Of a stretch of DNA of 64,000 bases, positions 25,478 to 38,000 are shown piece by piece; within the stretch, counting starts at the first letter, position 1; each line of letters starts with the position of its first letter. The translations under genes were made by a program, and so were the position numbers. The notes beneath the pieces are model-generated. The model saw nothing but the letters and a program-made list of their open reading frames with translations. It was not told where the DNA came from and did no database searches. Source of the DNA: Macquaria australasica (Eukaryota; Chordata; Actinopteri; Centrarchiformes; Percichthyidae); assembly GCA_005408345.1 (NCBI GenBank), contig SEMN01000026.1:1132001-1196000 (forward strand), written 5' to 3'.

Positions 25478-25500
25478 TTTTTTTTTTTTTTTTTTTTTTT
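25478..25500. repeat. Poly-T tract
   Basis: Roughly 23 consecutive T residues, or poly-A on the Hox coding strand. Confidence 0.9.
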
Positions 25501-25881
25501 GCCTCTTTTAAATCACAGTCACATATTTTGGGCCTAAAACTCGATGCATACACACCCATATTTTACACACAAAAAGATGAATACCATCAGGCCAGATCTT
25601 TACCATTTTTTAAAATTACAATAAATTAATAAGAAATTAAATTATACAAGCTCAAGTCAAAAAACATATTTTAGTTCAAATGATTCCTGGGCAATTATTT
25701 TTTTAAATTTATTTTTACATTTTTGGCCTGTTTAATTTTGCTAAATTGTCACTGCAATGACCACATATGACACTTTTTTTAAAAAATCATCTCTGCTTGA
25801 GATGCTCGAGAGAGAAAAGTCTTACATGTGCACTTTTACACAAAGAGCCAGCCCAAATATTTAGCAGTCATAAGCTTTTTT

Positions 25882-25898
25882 AGGTGACCTTTGGGTCA
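25882..25898 (+). promoter_or_regulatory. DR5-type retinoic acid response element
   Basis: AGGTGA-ccttt-GGGTCA is two RGKKSA-type half sites as a direct repeat spaced by 5, the RAR/RXR arrangement. It lies about 2.2 kb upstream of the hoxd3a ATG, between hoxd3a and hoxd4a. Retinoic acid response elements of this spacing regulate group 3-5 Hox genes in vertebrates. The AGGTGA half site is the form I associate with Hoxd4 elements. Binding here is inferred. Confidence 0.5.
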
Positions 25899-28800
25899 TT
25901 CAGCTTTAAGTCAAAGTTTAATGAACAACGAGCAGTTTGGCTTCAAGTAGACTCAAGTCTCAGCTAAAGTCAAAGCAGCTTTTCAGCGGAGACTGAAACA
26001 GGAGAAGATCGACCGGCGGCAAGAAAGAAGAAATTAAACCTCAGATAATGTCAGTGAATTGTTTTTACTGAGTGTGGAACCGCCTCTGTTTCACTGCCTG
26101 TATTTGAGGAGAATCACTTAAAATATGATCATGGAGATTTAAGATTCCTTCGATGTGGAATATTTGTTAAAGCTGGTCGATAATCTGCGCCTGAAGTGCT
26201 TTTGAGCACACTGGGCTACTAGTAGCAGACATGGTCCTCTTTTCAAACCACAGTGTTTTTCGCCTACGCGTTGTTACGGTAAGTTTGGTTCACACAATGG
26301 GCCGGGCTCAATGTGGAGTGTTATTATCCCAGTAAGTCGTTTCTCCTGGTTAGCCCTTCAAATTCTCTTCATATTTCAAGTTAAACAGCCTCGAGAGGCG
26401 TTTTGCTATTGTTGCTAAAATGTTTGCTACATCCAAGAAATGACTGCAGTTGATATTGGTGTAATAATAGAGTCAGTGCTCGCTGTTGTTGTTGTTGCTG
26501 TAGTAAAATATCATGTCTGTTTTTCCTGGAGAAAATACGAGCTGCTCACAAAATGCCAAACCACCAATTGCAGCAATATGTTTTGCTATAATGCAGCTTT
26601 TTGTTGATTCTGGTAGAAATTCAGCTGCCATTCAGCAAAGACGCACAATCTCGAGTATATAAAGATGCAGAGCTCACAGATTAAACCTTAATCCATTGTA
26701 AAACAGTTAATAATCTGTTAGCAGAATATGAGCAAAATGGGGAATAATCGACTTAAATATAAGCTTTTATTGTCTTTGCGACTCAGGCCTATTTTTTTAT
26801 TCCCAACACCAAAGAAGAAAATATTGAAATTCACATGAGTTACAATTAACCAAATACAAGTTAAGCCAAAAACGTATCCAAATAGTAGGAAAATCCAAGT
26901 ATTTGCCTTTATCCTTATTCACTATCCAGCCCGGCAATCCTTTAAAACATCAAATATGAATTCGTGTATAATATAACGTTGCAGGTTAACAAAGCCATAT
27001 AGTTGAAACCACATAAATCACGGCAAACGCCACAGTGACGATAAGACAACAAATTAATGTGATTTACGAGCCAAGAGTCAAAAAGAAAAGTTCCTCTCCT
27101 ACTTCTTCCTCCGAGCCGGTTTTCATCGAAACGTGAAATCAGCTGAAAAGCGCAGCGCAGCTCAGGCTCAATCTGTCGATAATATTTGGACGCGCTTTCT
27201 CAAAACAAACAAACAAAAAATAATAAGAAAAGAAATTATGAATAGGTAGCTGTGGACTCCGCACGGTCGCCGGCGAGAGCGACATTAACAAGCATCACCT
27301 CCTTTGAGTGGAATAAATCATATATATTTCCTTGCATTATATTAACCCGTGGTTAAAGGTTGCTTTCTGCCATGCAGTTGCTTACCTGTGAATCAATTCA
27401 TCATAAACCCAGTTTCCCTCTCAGTCTCAGTTCCTTTCCACGCAGTCTCTAGAATAAATCCTTCACCCTTTGTCTGTAGACAATGCTGTCCTAAACCTGA
27501 TCTTGCTGTTTTTCAGACATTTCCATATACCAATGGAGACAGTATTCCCGAAAGAATGGAAGGACTCGCATTCAACTACCAATAAAAAGCGAACAAGGTA
27601 TCCTTATTCCAGAAAAAAAAAATCCCTGGCAATCAATCACCCATTGAAATATACAGGAATTCAGAACCGGATAGGCCTGTGCAGATTTGGAGCTAACATT
27701 AGGATTTTTTGGTTGTTTCGGAAGCTTTGTGATGACAAATAAAGGCGCTGCCTTAAGATACAAGCATATTTGTTCACGTGATTGCTCTCTTCTTCAACCG
27801 AGCCTTACCTCACCAATCCATTTTGATAGAGGGTGGCGTTTATTTCCTCATCTGAACTGTGTGAAAATGTCCCACTGCCTATTTCTTTTTCATCTCCTCC
27901 TGAATTGCGAGCATTGCAACTCGCCTGCGCGTCACTATTTAAACACAAGCATTATATTATGCGCCGTTGTTAAGGCACTAATGATACAGATTCACACATC
28001 CTCAGGCTCCATCAGTAGCTGCAGCATCTATAGTGCAGTGTGTATGTTTGCGTTACGTTATTGTAACGAAGTTCTGTGCGTTTTATATGTTACAGCAGCT
28101 TTCACATTTCCAGCATTTTGTAGATTTTCTCCTCACTTGCTCTTAAAAAGAATCTGCCTGACATTTCACAGTAAAACGTGTAAAGTGGGGCCTTAAACGC
28201 ACCACAGTTGAGCATTTTTTGGATAATATTGCAAAGCAATACTATTATACTTTCTATCGATGTCCTGTTTAGTCGCCCAACAACTGCATCGCTGTTAGAT
28301 GTGCATTTAAAAAATGATTTATGAAATAAACGACATATGGGGTTTTTTTTTTCTTCCAACTGGGACTTTGATTGTATTCAAATAAACCACATTATCATCT
28401 TTTGTTTGTTGTGTCTGTCCTCACACACTGCTGAAACACAAAGACACATGTCTTCTCCTGCATTGTTCTCAATATCAACCTCAGAAGAAAATAAAAATAA
28501 CCAGTAGCCTAAATAAATCTACTGGAAAAGAGCAGAATGGATTGGAAGAGGAAGATTTGGAGCCGCAGAGAGCGTCGGCTGGTTCAGCGGTGGCTTATCT
28601 TTGCTGTGAAGAAGAAGAAGAAGAAGAAGCAGGGATGCAGGACTGGCCGCGTCGCAGCATATGTTCAGAGGGTAATAAAAGTGAAAGATTTACAGTTTTC
28701 GCCCGGCCCCCCAACAGCCTCGCACCCTTTCAGGAATTACTGAGAATGATTTACAAGGAGGCTGAACTGTCAGCCTGCCCAAACTTCCACGACTTCTTAG

Positions 28801-31800
28801 AAATCAAAATCACATCATCCCCCACTAAGAATAAAAACAGAAGCTGTCCTCTCAAGCAAAGAAGGAAAGATAAATAACCTGTTATTTCATCTTATGTTGA
28901 AGAACTTCGACTATAAATAAAAATATAATTTCCACTTAGCAAACAAGACACAGAAATGTACAATTTTAATGCTGTGTCTTTTTGAAATATTTAGTTCCTT
29001 TTTGATTTTTGGACTAAATTGGTAAAAATTCAAATCTGAATTAGACTCTAAATAAAGAATCAGTGGGCCCTGTGGAGGGGCCACACTGAGCTGAATGTGT
29101 CCGAAAGAGCATCTATTCAGAGCGAGCATCCATAAATACATGTCACTGCCCTTTAGTTTTTACCTTTAATCCTATCAACCCCTTTCAGGATATATGCGTA
29201 TAAACAGCAAGCCCCCCCCAAAAAATCTACCATTTCTAGTATATTTAATAAAAATAAGAAGACATGCAAACCACAGCCGATACAATTCTGCTCAGAGCGC
29301 ACACATTAAAGGGAGCAATTTATCAAATATCACGACATTTGATATCGTCATTTACCAGCTCGGGCAACATGAAAAATGCTGAAATATTTACCTACCCAAG
29401 CATCCATCGGTTCGGATGTGTTGCTAAAGTGCGGGGCTACGGTTGCGCCGGGTATCGGATATTATTTTCTTGGGGGATCTCTTCAGTTTTCAAGTCTGAT
29501 AGAGTCCTTGCGATTAATGACGACGCCGTGTTTCTAGGGGGACGTGCTGCATTAATTATTTAGACAATCACGTGGTCGAGAATAGAGAGCGGAGTGGTAT
29601 AGTCTCTGGATTATATCTCTGAATGCAGACAGCGCACTTTAATATATCTTAGGGGGGTTGTCTGGCTCGGAGAGGCTTCTGCGAAAACAGCTGGAAATCA
29701 AATATGGCCGGATGGAGAGCGACGACGTTGTATTCCTGCACTGGGTGCAGTGTCATTGAAAATGGCACTGCCTTTGGCTCCCATTTATTGCTGTTCAGAC
29801 ATGTAGGTCAGTGTGGCTACACACTGTAAGTGGTAGTAGGCTGCTCTGACCTGGTAATTACTGGGGGAAACTGTGTTATGATGTATTTCATTTTAATCCC
29901 TGTTTTAATAGCAGGAGTTCAGACAACTCAGGTTTGATATTAAATGGCTTTAAAGTGCCAAATAGAAAATAGCAATCACTAGTTACCTTAAAAGACTAGT
30001 AATGTATATTAGGTAGATTAGTTGCCAATAATACCCCCTCCCCCTCCCCCACTCATCTCACCCCTCCCCCCCCCCTCTCATCCTCTCTTCAGCATCTATG
30101 TGCAGATCATTTATGGCAGGATGGTGGATTGGTAGCATCACTTTGTCTCAGCTTCTCTCTGAATCTATATGACACGTTTGTATTTTACACACAAACATAT
30201 AAGCCTCTGTGGACGCCTGTAGGCCCGCGTGTGCTCGGTGGGGATCAGACAGTGGTCACTGGGGATGAAAACACTGCTGAGTGACTGAAGATTGTCTTTC
30301 CACATGTCTGTTTCTGAACGCTTTTGTTTGTATCAGAACTGATTCTGTAGTGTGTGGGGGGGTCGGAGGTCAGTGCTGCAGTGGGTCTCATTCAATAAAG
30401 GCATAACTCGTGAAGCACGAGGGGGTTTCATATCAAATCTAGGTAGTAGGTCAGCATGTGTGTATATGCCTACATGCTAAAACTGTTACTCATGAATGTG
30501 GCGTAATCTGGTTTTGGAGCAGGACCCCCACCTCTGAAAAAGTTTGTATCAGTCAGTTTGAATCTACCAGTCCAGTAAACGGTATTTATGTGTTTCTGAT
30601 CTATAATAAAGACTCGTGTAATAACTATTTTGAAATAAAGACTCAAGTCAAAGTCTTCTAAGAACCCAAACGCAGTTTTCATTGAATACAATCACCCCGA
30701 AAAGCTGCACTAAGATCTTATGAGGATGTTTTTGCGCAATTACGCACTCCTTTCGATAAGACCTGAGCGAAAATTAAGACAAGCCAGAGTAAAAACTCTT
30801 TTCTTTAACGTGTTTTTAAAGATATGCTACACTTCTCGTAGACCAATAATATATTTATGCTCGTAAATGTCATGCTTGGCAGGAGAAGAGGCTGAATTTG
30901 CCCATGCAGCGCACATTTGGTGCATTTGTGGATGTTTTGTACAGCTCCATATGGCTCCACGTGCTTGTTACCACTGAAGAAAAACTCCTTTCCCACCAAA
31001 AGTGACCCTTTGGTAGATGGCGCAAAACGAATAACACTAAATTACCCCATCAAAATGACAATAAAATAAAGTTTTAAGCAATCAGAGAAATACATAAAAC
31101 ACCTCAGTGGGCCCGTGGAAATAAATTCCCTACAAATCAAAATATTTCTCGAGTGGAAAAAAAATACAAATTTCGCGACAAAGTGCCCTTTGTAACCATT
31201 TAAATGCATAATCAGTAGAAATCTTTATTTTTCCAATATACTTCTCGCATCTCAATGCACAATACAAGGTAAAAAGCATGTACAAAAATAAAACCAAAGA
31301 GATTGCATATTGACATGAGGAGACAAATGCACAAATCAGAATGTTCTGGGGGCTGCGCCTGATATAAATACTGTTAAAACACGTGTAAAACTCTGGGATT
31401 CACGCACTGACTCTTGCTTTGAATGCTTTAGCTTTGTAAGTGTGGAAAACTCCTCCAAACCAAAGCGAATAGCGCCTGGGAGAGAAAATGCTGCTTGTCC
31501 GGCGGGTCATGGGTGTTGGGGTCAGTCCTTGCGGCTGAAATGTGTCCCCTGGATGAACCTGCCACTGCTGCTTTTGTCGACCTTCGGTTGAAATACCTTT
31601 TCAAGCCTCTCATCACGAAGACTTCACAGAGAAGACCTCCTCGGACTGGGAGAGCTTCTGGGCTTTTTTTGTCCGAAGACAATGACGGTATAAAACAAAA
31701 AAAATATCTGTCTTGAAACGTGACGTGAAAGCCCCCCTCGGTTAGCTCGGTGTAAATGAAAAACTTCAAGATTCCCACATTAACTAAGACTAAAAACTTT

Positions 31801-32201
31801 GCATAAAGCCATGCTAATAATGCACAAGAAACGTATTTTAGATTAATAAAAGTTTAACGAATACTTTTAATTAAAATTGTGTGTGCTATACGAAAAATGT
31901 ACACGTTTTTGAAACAAATAAATAATGACGTAAAAAATCATATTAAGAAAAATAAACAATTATACTCCTAAATATTCTGGATTTGATTATTTCCGATGAG
32001 AAACATCCAATATCAATTTGATGCCACATGCAGGAACAAATGATCTTTCATATAAGAGTTTCAAATGGCACGAGAGAGCCTCTGAAAATGTACACTGTTT
32101 ACAAAGATGTCAGCAGAGATTTATAAGGGCACTCAGAATAGTATGCACACAGGAATGTCTTGCTTTTTGGAATAATATTTAGGCTAAGAAAATTTCAAAG
32201 C
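25899..32201. other. hoxd3a-hoxd4a intergenic region and hoxd4a 3' UTR
   Basis: No coding gene. Contents include a short GAA run (28609-28630), E-boxes at 27775 (with a CCAAT 32 bp away) and 29569, and a CpG-containing stretch at 29400-29760. A C-rich run lies at 30034-30077. Open frames here have no recognisable domain. Confidence 0.5.
30034..30077. repeat. C-rich low-complexity tract
   Basis: Repeated C4-C10 runs broken by T/A. The minus strand is therefore G-rich and could form a G-quadruplex. No gene overlaps it. Confidence 0.8.
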
Positions 32202-32207
32202 TTTATT
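32202..32207 (-). terminator. Candidate poly(A) signal of hoxd4a
   Basis: TTTATT on the plus strand (AATAAA on the coding strand), about 620 nt past the hoxd4a stop. The interval is AT-rich with a short (TG)n at 32404-32418 and a poly-A run near 32557, as expected of a 3' UTR. Alternatives exist further downstream. Confidence 0.4.
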
Positions 32208-32822
32208 GTACAAAATAAGTTAAAACATACGAGTCACAAAGAAACGTGTAACTGAAAGATTCAACGGGATTTTTTTTTATTTGCAACTTACGAAAGTAGG
32301 TTGTGTTATAGGCGTGCTCTATGCAAATAATGTTTGCTTCAAGTATATATATATTGTGCGTTTTTATGTGAAGTTTGAATATGAGAAAAACTGAAATAAC
32401 CTTTGTGTGTGTGTGTGTAATTTGAATGAATGGCTTCCCTGTTAAATCTTTAAACCAGCGTGAATCAACGTGAGAAAAGAGCAGAAACACTTTGTTTAAA
32501 TCCATGAAATCAGCCGAGGTTGCTCATTAAATGTCCTCAGGTGGGTAACGTCCAAAAAAAAAAAAAAAAAAAAGGAAATAAAGAAAGTTTGTTTCGATGT
32601 TTGAGTCTCTTCGAGGAAATTAAAACAAGGAAGAGGCTCAACTTTCGAACCTCAAGACTGATTGATTTTCTGACTCAGTCTTGAGTCAACACTGCTGGGG
32701 TCATTTTTGTTAAATTAAAAAATAAAAGTGGCTAAAAACGACATCAGTCCATGCAAAAGTCAGATGCAACCTCTGTCTTTTTTATGTACAGTTAATTTCT
32801 AAAGGTGTGACACCTTCCTCTC

Positions 32823-33941
32823 TTATAATGACGTGATATCAGTCTGGTTATCCTTCTGAATGCTTTGCTGATGGCTGGAGGCTGGTGCAGATCTGCCCTT
32901 GGTGTTGGGCAGTTTGTGATCTTTCTTCCATTTCATCCGTCTGTTTTGAAACCAGATTTTGATCTGCCTTTCGGAGAGACAAAGAGTGTGGGCAATCTCA
33001 ATCCGTCGCCGCCTGGTCAGATACCTGTTAAAATGAAACTCCTTTTCAAGCTCCAAAACCTGCTGCCGGGTGTAAGCTGTCCTGGACCGTTTGGGCTCTG
33101 GTCCTGTGTAATCCGGGTTCACTAGGAGAAAGAAAACAAAACAAACAAAACAAACAAAAAAAAAAAGTCACCAAATGTGGCCAATGCAGCATGCAGGCAA
33201 AGACAATACAACAAGAGGAGTCTCTCTAACCCGGGGCGCTCAAACTTTAAAAAAAAATCCACAAGGAAGCGACAGCAGGAAATAATGGATGATTTTAACT
33301 GGATTTAAGCAGATTTGCTGAAGATTTAAGCACCATTACAACCGGTCAATATGTGTTTTCAGGAGCTTTCAGTCGCTCACCTAGCGGCCTATTTCCTGAG
33401 CTATAAAAATTTATGACTTGTGTAATTGGCGAGGCCTTTCAAAGACTCCCATAAATATTACACTGAATGATTTCTAAAGTACATGTCTCAGTTGGTCCAT
33501 AAGGGAAGAAGAAGAAGAAGACGAAATCTTACCAGTAGTTACGTGGACTTTCTTCATCCAGGGGTAAACTACTGCAGGCTGCTTGGCTTGTATCCCATTT
33601 TGGCTCTTTGTGTTTTGCTGCTGTCCACAAGTCCGGGGTTCGGCCACTTGGACCGGGGCCCCCTCCTCAGTCTGTGCGCTAAAAGGGCTCGAGTGGCTGG
33701 ATCTCTGGTGCACATGACCCCGTGGCTGCACCGTGGAGTCCTGCACAGTGTTGCAGCTGAAGGGCTGCTCCGTGTAGTTTGACCGTGGGTAGATCCCTGG
33801 ATGCTGAAAGTCTGTGTCCTGCGATGGACTGTAGTAGTCCGAGCCCTGGTCAGGTATATAGTTATTTTGTGAATATTCCTCGCACGGAGGAAATTTGGGA
33901 TCCACATACTTAGAGTTCACCATATACGAACTCATGGCCAT
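32823..33941 (-). CDS. hoxd4a: Homeobox protein Hox-D4a
   Basis: Group-4 (Deformed class) homeodomain transcription factor for hindbrain/anterior spinal and paraxial patterning. Exons are 33941-33533 and 33121-32823, with a 411-nt GT-AG intron (TACTG/gtaag and ctcctag/TGAAC). The split codon gives Val137. The product is 235 residues. The start MAMSSYMVNSKYVDPKFPP is the family-typical N-terminus. An in-frame ATG 20 codons upstream (34001) is only about 60 nt from the CCAAT box, so it is probably near or before the cap site. The hexapeptide VYPWMKK is at 125-131 and the homeodomain at 146-205 (PKRSRTAY... KIWFQNRRMKWKKDHK). A good acceptor (tctaccttcag) ends 6 nt before the ATG, suggesting an alternative spliced 5' exon. 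Confidence 0.97.
33410..33455 (-). promoter_or_regulatory. Homeodomain-site cluster in hoxd4a intron
   Basis: Within 46 bp lie TTTATGA (33410), TAATTG (33423) and CCATAAA (33449). These are Hox/Cdx-type sites in a locally conserved-looking block (AATTGGCGAGGCC). Introns of group-4 Hox genes are known to hold autoregulatory homeodomain-binding elements. The assignment is by motif only. Confidence 0.35.
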
Positions 33942-34043
33942 TAATTTCTGAAGGTAGAAAATACTAATTTTTCTCGAGTTGTCTTTTTTTCCTCCCTCCA
34001 TAAAGCCCTCCTACTTGGTGTCAACTGAATAAAGTTAGCGAAC

Positions 34044-34064
34044 CATGTGACCAGATCGGCCAAT
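34044..34064 (-). promoter_or_regulatory. hoxd4a proximal promoter: inverted CCAAT + E-box
   Basis: The plus strand has CATGTG (34044-34049), 10 bp, then CCAAT (34060-34064). On the coding strand this is ATTGG-N10-CACATG, 103-123 nt before the ATG. The same arrangement recurs at hoxd9a, hoxd10a and 41 kb. NF-Y and USF-type bHLH factors bind such pairs in Hoxb4 promoters, so the same pair is inferred here. Confidence 0.5.
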
Positions 34065-34902
34065 AGAGGTGATGCTGGTCCATAAACGGGTAAACATACA
34101 ACTAAAAGCAATTCCATCTAACTTAAAATGAACCAAAATTAGACCCCGGTGGAAAAAAACAAATATCACCCTGAAACACCTGCGTGCACATTTGGATAAT
34201 AAAAAGGCATGTTGGAAAAATAAGAAAAATACACACAGTCCCTAAACCACCTCAACCTCAACATTTAACTTTAAAATTATAAAAGCAAATAAACATAGGA
34301 AACGCTGGCCGCATTTGGGTGTTTTTACCGGGCAGATATAAAAATATATCAGTTTCTAAGGTCTAACTTGAAGGCATGGTGTTCAACAGAGAAACCAACA
34401 AAAGATACAAAAAGCCCCATGGCATAAAAGCAGCGAATAATGACTGAGGACAATTGATGGAGACTGTCTTTGTCAAGAAGGGGTCATCCAAAAGTTACAC
34501 GAATCTCATCACTTCATCTGCTCCCATCCCTTTGGAAAAAAAACTGTCTCAGGAGCCTATTGGCCGGCAGCAGCAGCCTCTGGGAATCAATAATGTAGAG
34601 ACACAAACGACCCACAGGAGGAAGACGCTGTGCTGCTGTGGGTTCGTTTCTTTTAGTAAATCCATTTTGGCGTTTCATTCAAATAGCAATGCAGTCTCCT
34701 TCTTAATGCTGTTTATTTTCATGCGAAACATTCTTGCATCAGATTTCCTTTAAGCCTATAGAGTTTCAACATGCCTTAAGCTCTTCTCATAAAGCATGTG
34801 GCGTTGCCAGATTTACTGTCATTCACAAAACCGACACTGTCACTGTAGCACATCAGGCACCAGGCGGTCTGATAAGGAGGCAATAAGTCAATAAATCGAA
34901 GT

Positions 34903-34992
34903 TTTTTCATCGACCATATACTCCCCTAAAATCGAATCTGTGACTGTGGTTTTATCACACAAATTCGGTTCTACAGGGTATATATAGACGAC
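34903..34992 (-). ncRNA. mir10: mir-10 precursor (miR-10b-type)
   Basis: The mature 5p arm is the reverse complement of 34958-34980 and begins TACCCTGTAGAACCGAATTT, with A at nucleotide 12 as in miR-10b rather than U as in miR-10a. The 3p arm (reverse complement of 34920-34941) begins ACAGATTCGATTTTAGGGG. The arms fold into a stem extended by GTCTATATA against TATATGGTC. It sits about 1 kb upstream of hoxd4a on the same strand, the conserved mir-10 position in Hox clusters. miR-10 represses targets including posterior Hox mRNAs and is co-expressed with group-4 genes. Confidence 0.95.
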
Positions 34993-35000
34993 GGCAAGCG

Positions 35001-38000
35001 ACACTGCCCACCTTTAGGCCCACAAACCACAGCACGCTATTTGCAGAGCACTTGAGCCAAACAATTTACAAAGTGCTTCCCACAGTCAGGATAAAGAAAA
35101 ACCTCACAGAAACATAAGGAAATAAGAGGCATGCATCCCAACCAGATCTGAAGAAGTCCTGTTGGGCCTATAGGCTATAATGATATCAGTGTGTCTAATT
35201 CAGTCACAGCTTTTTTCTCTCATTGAAGCAGCCTCTTCTTTCGTTTTGATGATTTCCTTTTCACGCATTTCTCTGGTACAAGCATCTTTTTGAGTTCAAA
35301 AGTAATGTCAGTCAGTCACTGTTTCTGGAAAAAAAAAAAAGACAGAAAGAAAGAAAGAAAAAAGACAAACTGTAGGCCTACAGGCTACCTCTGCCCAGAA
35401 AATGACCCAAGACACTGAACGAAAATATCAGCCAGTATCTCAGGTCAAGCCAGGTTTCTGCGCAGTAAGTCCTCCTCCCTCCATTATATCCCAAGTTCAC
35501 AACAAGAAAACACCTTCTTTAAATAATATAAATAACTTCTTACTTTTGCAAGCTGTCACCTCTTAATCAAAGATAAAGATATGTCTGTAAATATAAATGT
35601 ATAAACTCCTCAACAGATAACCGTTAGATACTCGCTGGTTAATATAGGAGAGTTTATCATCATTGCTCGAGAGATGAGGCTGGAGGCCACGGAGGTCAAA
35701 TTAAATCATTTACAAACTTATCAAAAAGTTCAATTATTTTCGGCCCTGGTGACAGCTCAAAGGGTGCAAAAGTTTACCAATTCCTAGTCAGCCATTAACC
35801 AAACCACCACGGCGGCTACTGCACGTCCCTGTGAAACATCCAGACGAATTTAAGATGAGATTTGTTAAGATTGGCTCGTTATTTTCCTAAAACCAGCAAA
35901 ATATTTTTTTTCCAAATACAAAATAAACAATATTATAATATTATAGTACTGATTATTTCATCCAAACGTGTTTTATTTTATATTTATTGTGTAGTTTATA
36001 ACATAAACGGTCCTAATTCCGCATGGCACTTACATGAGGCTTTGAGTGAGTAACTGTCAGATTTAATGAATTAATTATAATCTCAGCTTTGAATTTATGT
36101 AGCATTTGTTTTGAAGCACATGTGACACTGGGCCAGACATACAGGCCATGTTTTCTTCTTTAATAAGACATTTTTACTAGCTGATTATTTACTGGATGGT
36201 GCATTAAGTCGTTAAGTTTAATACAGGCCGAACTAACTTTGGCTAAAGTTACATTTTCTGCTTGGTTCATGCTGTCAAGTTGAAAGTTACAATACAGGCC
36301 TTCAAAATGTGAGAATAAAACTTATTGATACATCTTTTCATACAAAGTTAAGACAGTCATAAAGCAGGAGTAGGCTTTTATCTCTACTCTGCAGATTTCC
36401 ATTCAAGTTTCAACAAAAACATTAAATATTCGTTTCCACCACAGTGAAAAGATAAATTATAGACTCTGTAAAAACGCGTTCTTGCACTTCACATTTCAGT
36501 ATTAGTTAGACAGCCTGACCTGTCTTTCACCTTGCCCTGCTAGTCCTTCAGACGGGTCAAAGCCGAGATTCACAACAAAAGAATGATAAAGTCAGCGTTT
36601 CCGGGCAGCTTGTGTTAAACGAAAGGCTAACTAGTTCAGTTTGACTCTTTTTTCATTACAATTACAAGCTCTTACTATCAAAAAAGCTCCAATTGTGCGT
36701 TTGAGAGCAACAGAAAAACACGAGGCCTATTTAATCTAATTATCGGGCGAAGTAAGGGAGCGTTTTTGAAGGATAATAATAAAAAAAAAATAAAGCTTAA
36801 ATTGCATTCAACTTTGCATTAAATATTATTTAACATTATTAGACTGGATTTCTAACAATGGCTGACAAAATTTATGATTTAAAGGCCTGCAGAAGAAATG
36901 CATTAGGCCTGCAGTGAATAAAGCAGCAGCCACATATGTGATAAAGAGAAAATAGATTGTAACCTCAATGCTGTTTTTAGTTATTCATAAATCTCAATGT
37001 GGTTGAAGCTGGAGCTCGTATTGTCGCACAAACGAATTGTGAATTATGACAACTGTAACAGACGGTGAGTTGCAGATCTGAAATGGCACACAAACGTGTT
37101 TGTGTTGTGTTGTTTTAATTAGACTTTCAAGATATTTCACCAAATTCTTCAGGAATCTTCAAAAACACGACAACAGGTTGATTTCTCCGCCTCCAAGCAA
37201 ACAAACAGCCCAGTGCAGTCAAGTAAGTGAATCATGTAGCAGTGAATCAGACCAACAACTTGAATAACAACATCCGAAAAAGCATCGATTGGGTCTTAAA
37301 AGGTTTAAACCCCAAAACAAGCACAAACATAATAAGATTAAACCCAATTTCCTCACAGCAGCGCATCATCTAGCTGTCTGTTTGTCCTGAGCACGCACTG
37401 TTGCCGCTTTTAGAGGCAGGAAACAGTATAGCCTGAGCACTATGCGTGTGACATCACACGCTCATACCACGAGCATAACGATAAAACACAGCTTACCGCA
37501 CAGACCGCAACACATGGCACACCGTGGAACAAACACGTCCATGCTGAAGGGCAAGTCAGCCCGGTGCAGCTCCCTGCCAATTGAAGCTCTATTCCAACCC
37601 ATCTGGACGGTCTTACTAATACACAATGAGAATTATATTTTGGCTTGTCAAGTCCCGGGCCATAAAACAAACTTTAATGGCATCACGTGTTTCCTCACAG
37701 CCACTCACAACACCGCGCAGGTCCATAAATAACCCTCAAAGTTGCACTTACTCAATAACGCCGATTACACTGATGTGCACTAAGGAAAAGTCAAAGAAAA
37801 GAGGAAGCTGGGAGGTTTTAACTGTCAGGATAGAAACGGGAACAGAGGTGGGACAAAAAAGAAAATACTTTACTTTATTTTGGCATTAGCTATGTACCTG
37901 TCAGGCTCATAAGTTACTAATGAAATACTTGAACAAAAAGTCAGCTGGTTCTCTGAATATTAATATTAATAACCTCATGATCAGCCTGTGACCTGTTCAT

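Noticed and set aside
27349..28196. Open frames of 78-169 codons in the d3a-d4a spacer
   Set aside because: No recognisable domain, low-complexity composition and no splice or start context; consistent with chance frames.
24694..36877. 14-nt identical words GACAAAATTTATGA at 24694 and 36864
   Set aside because: Several 14-mer coincidences are expected in a 64-kb AT-rich sequence, so it is not evidence of a shared element by itself.
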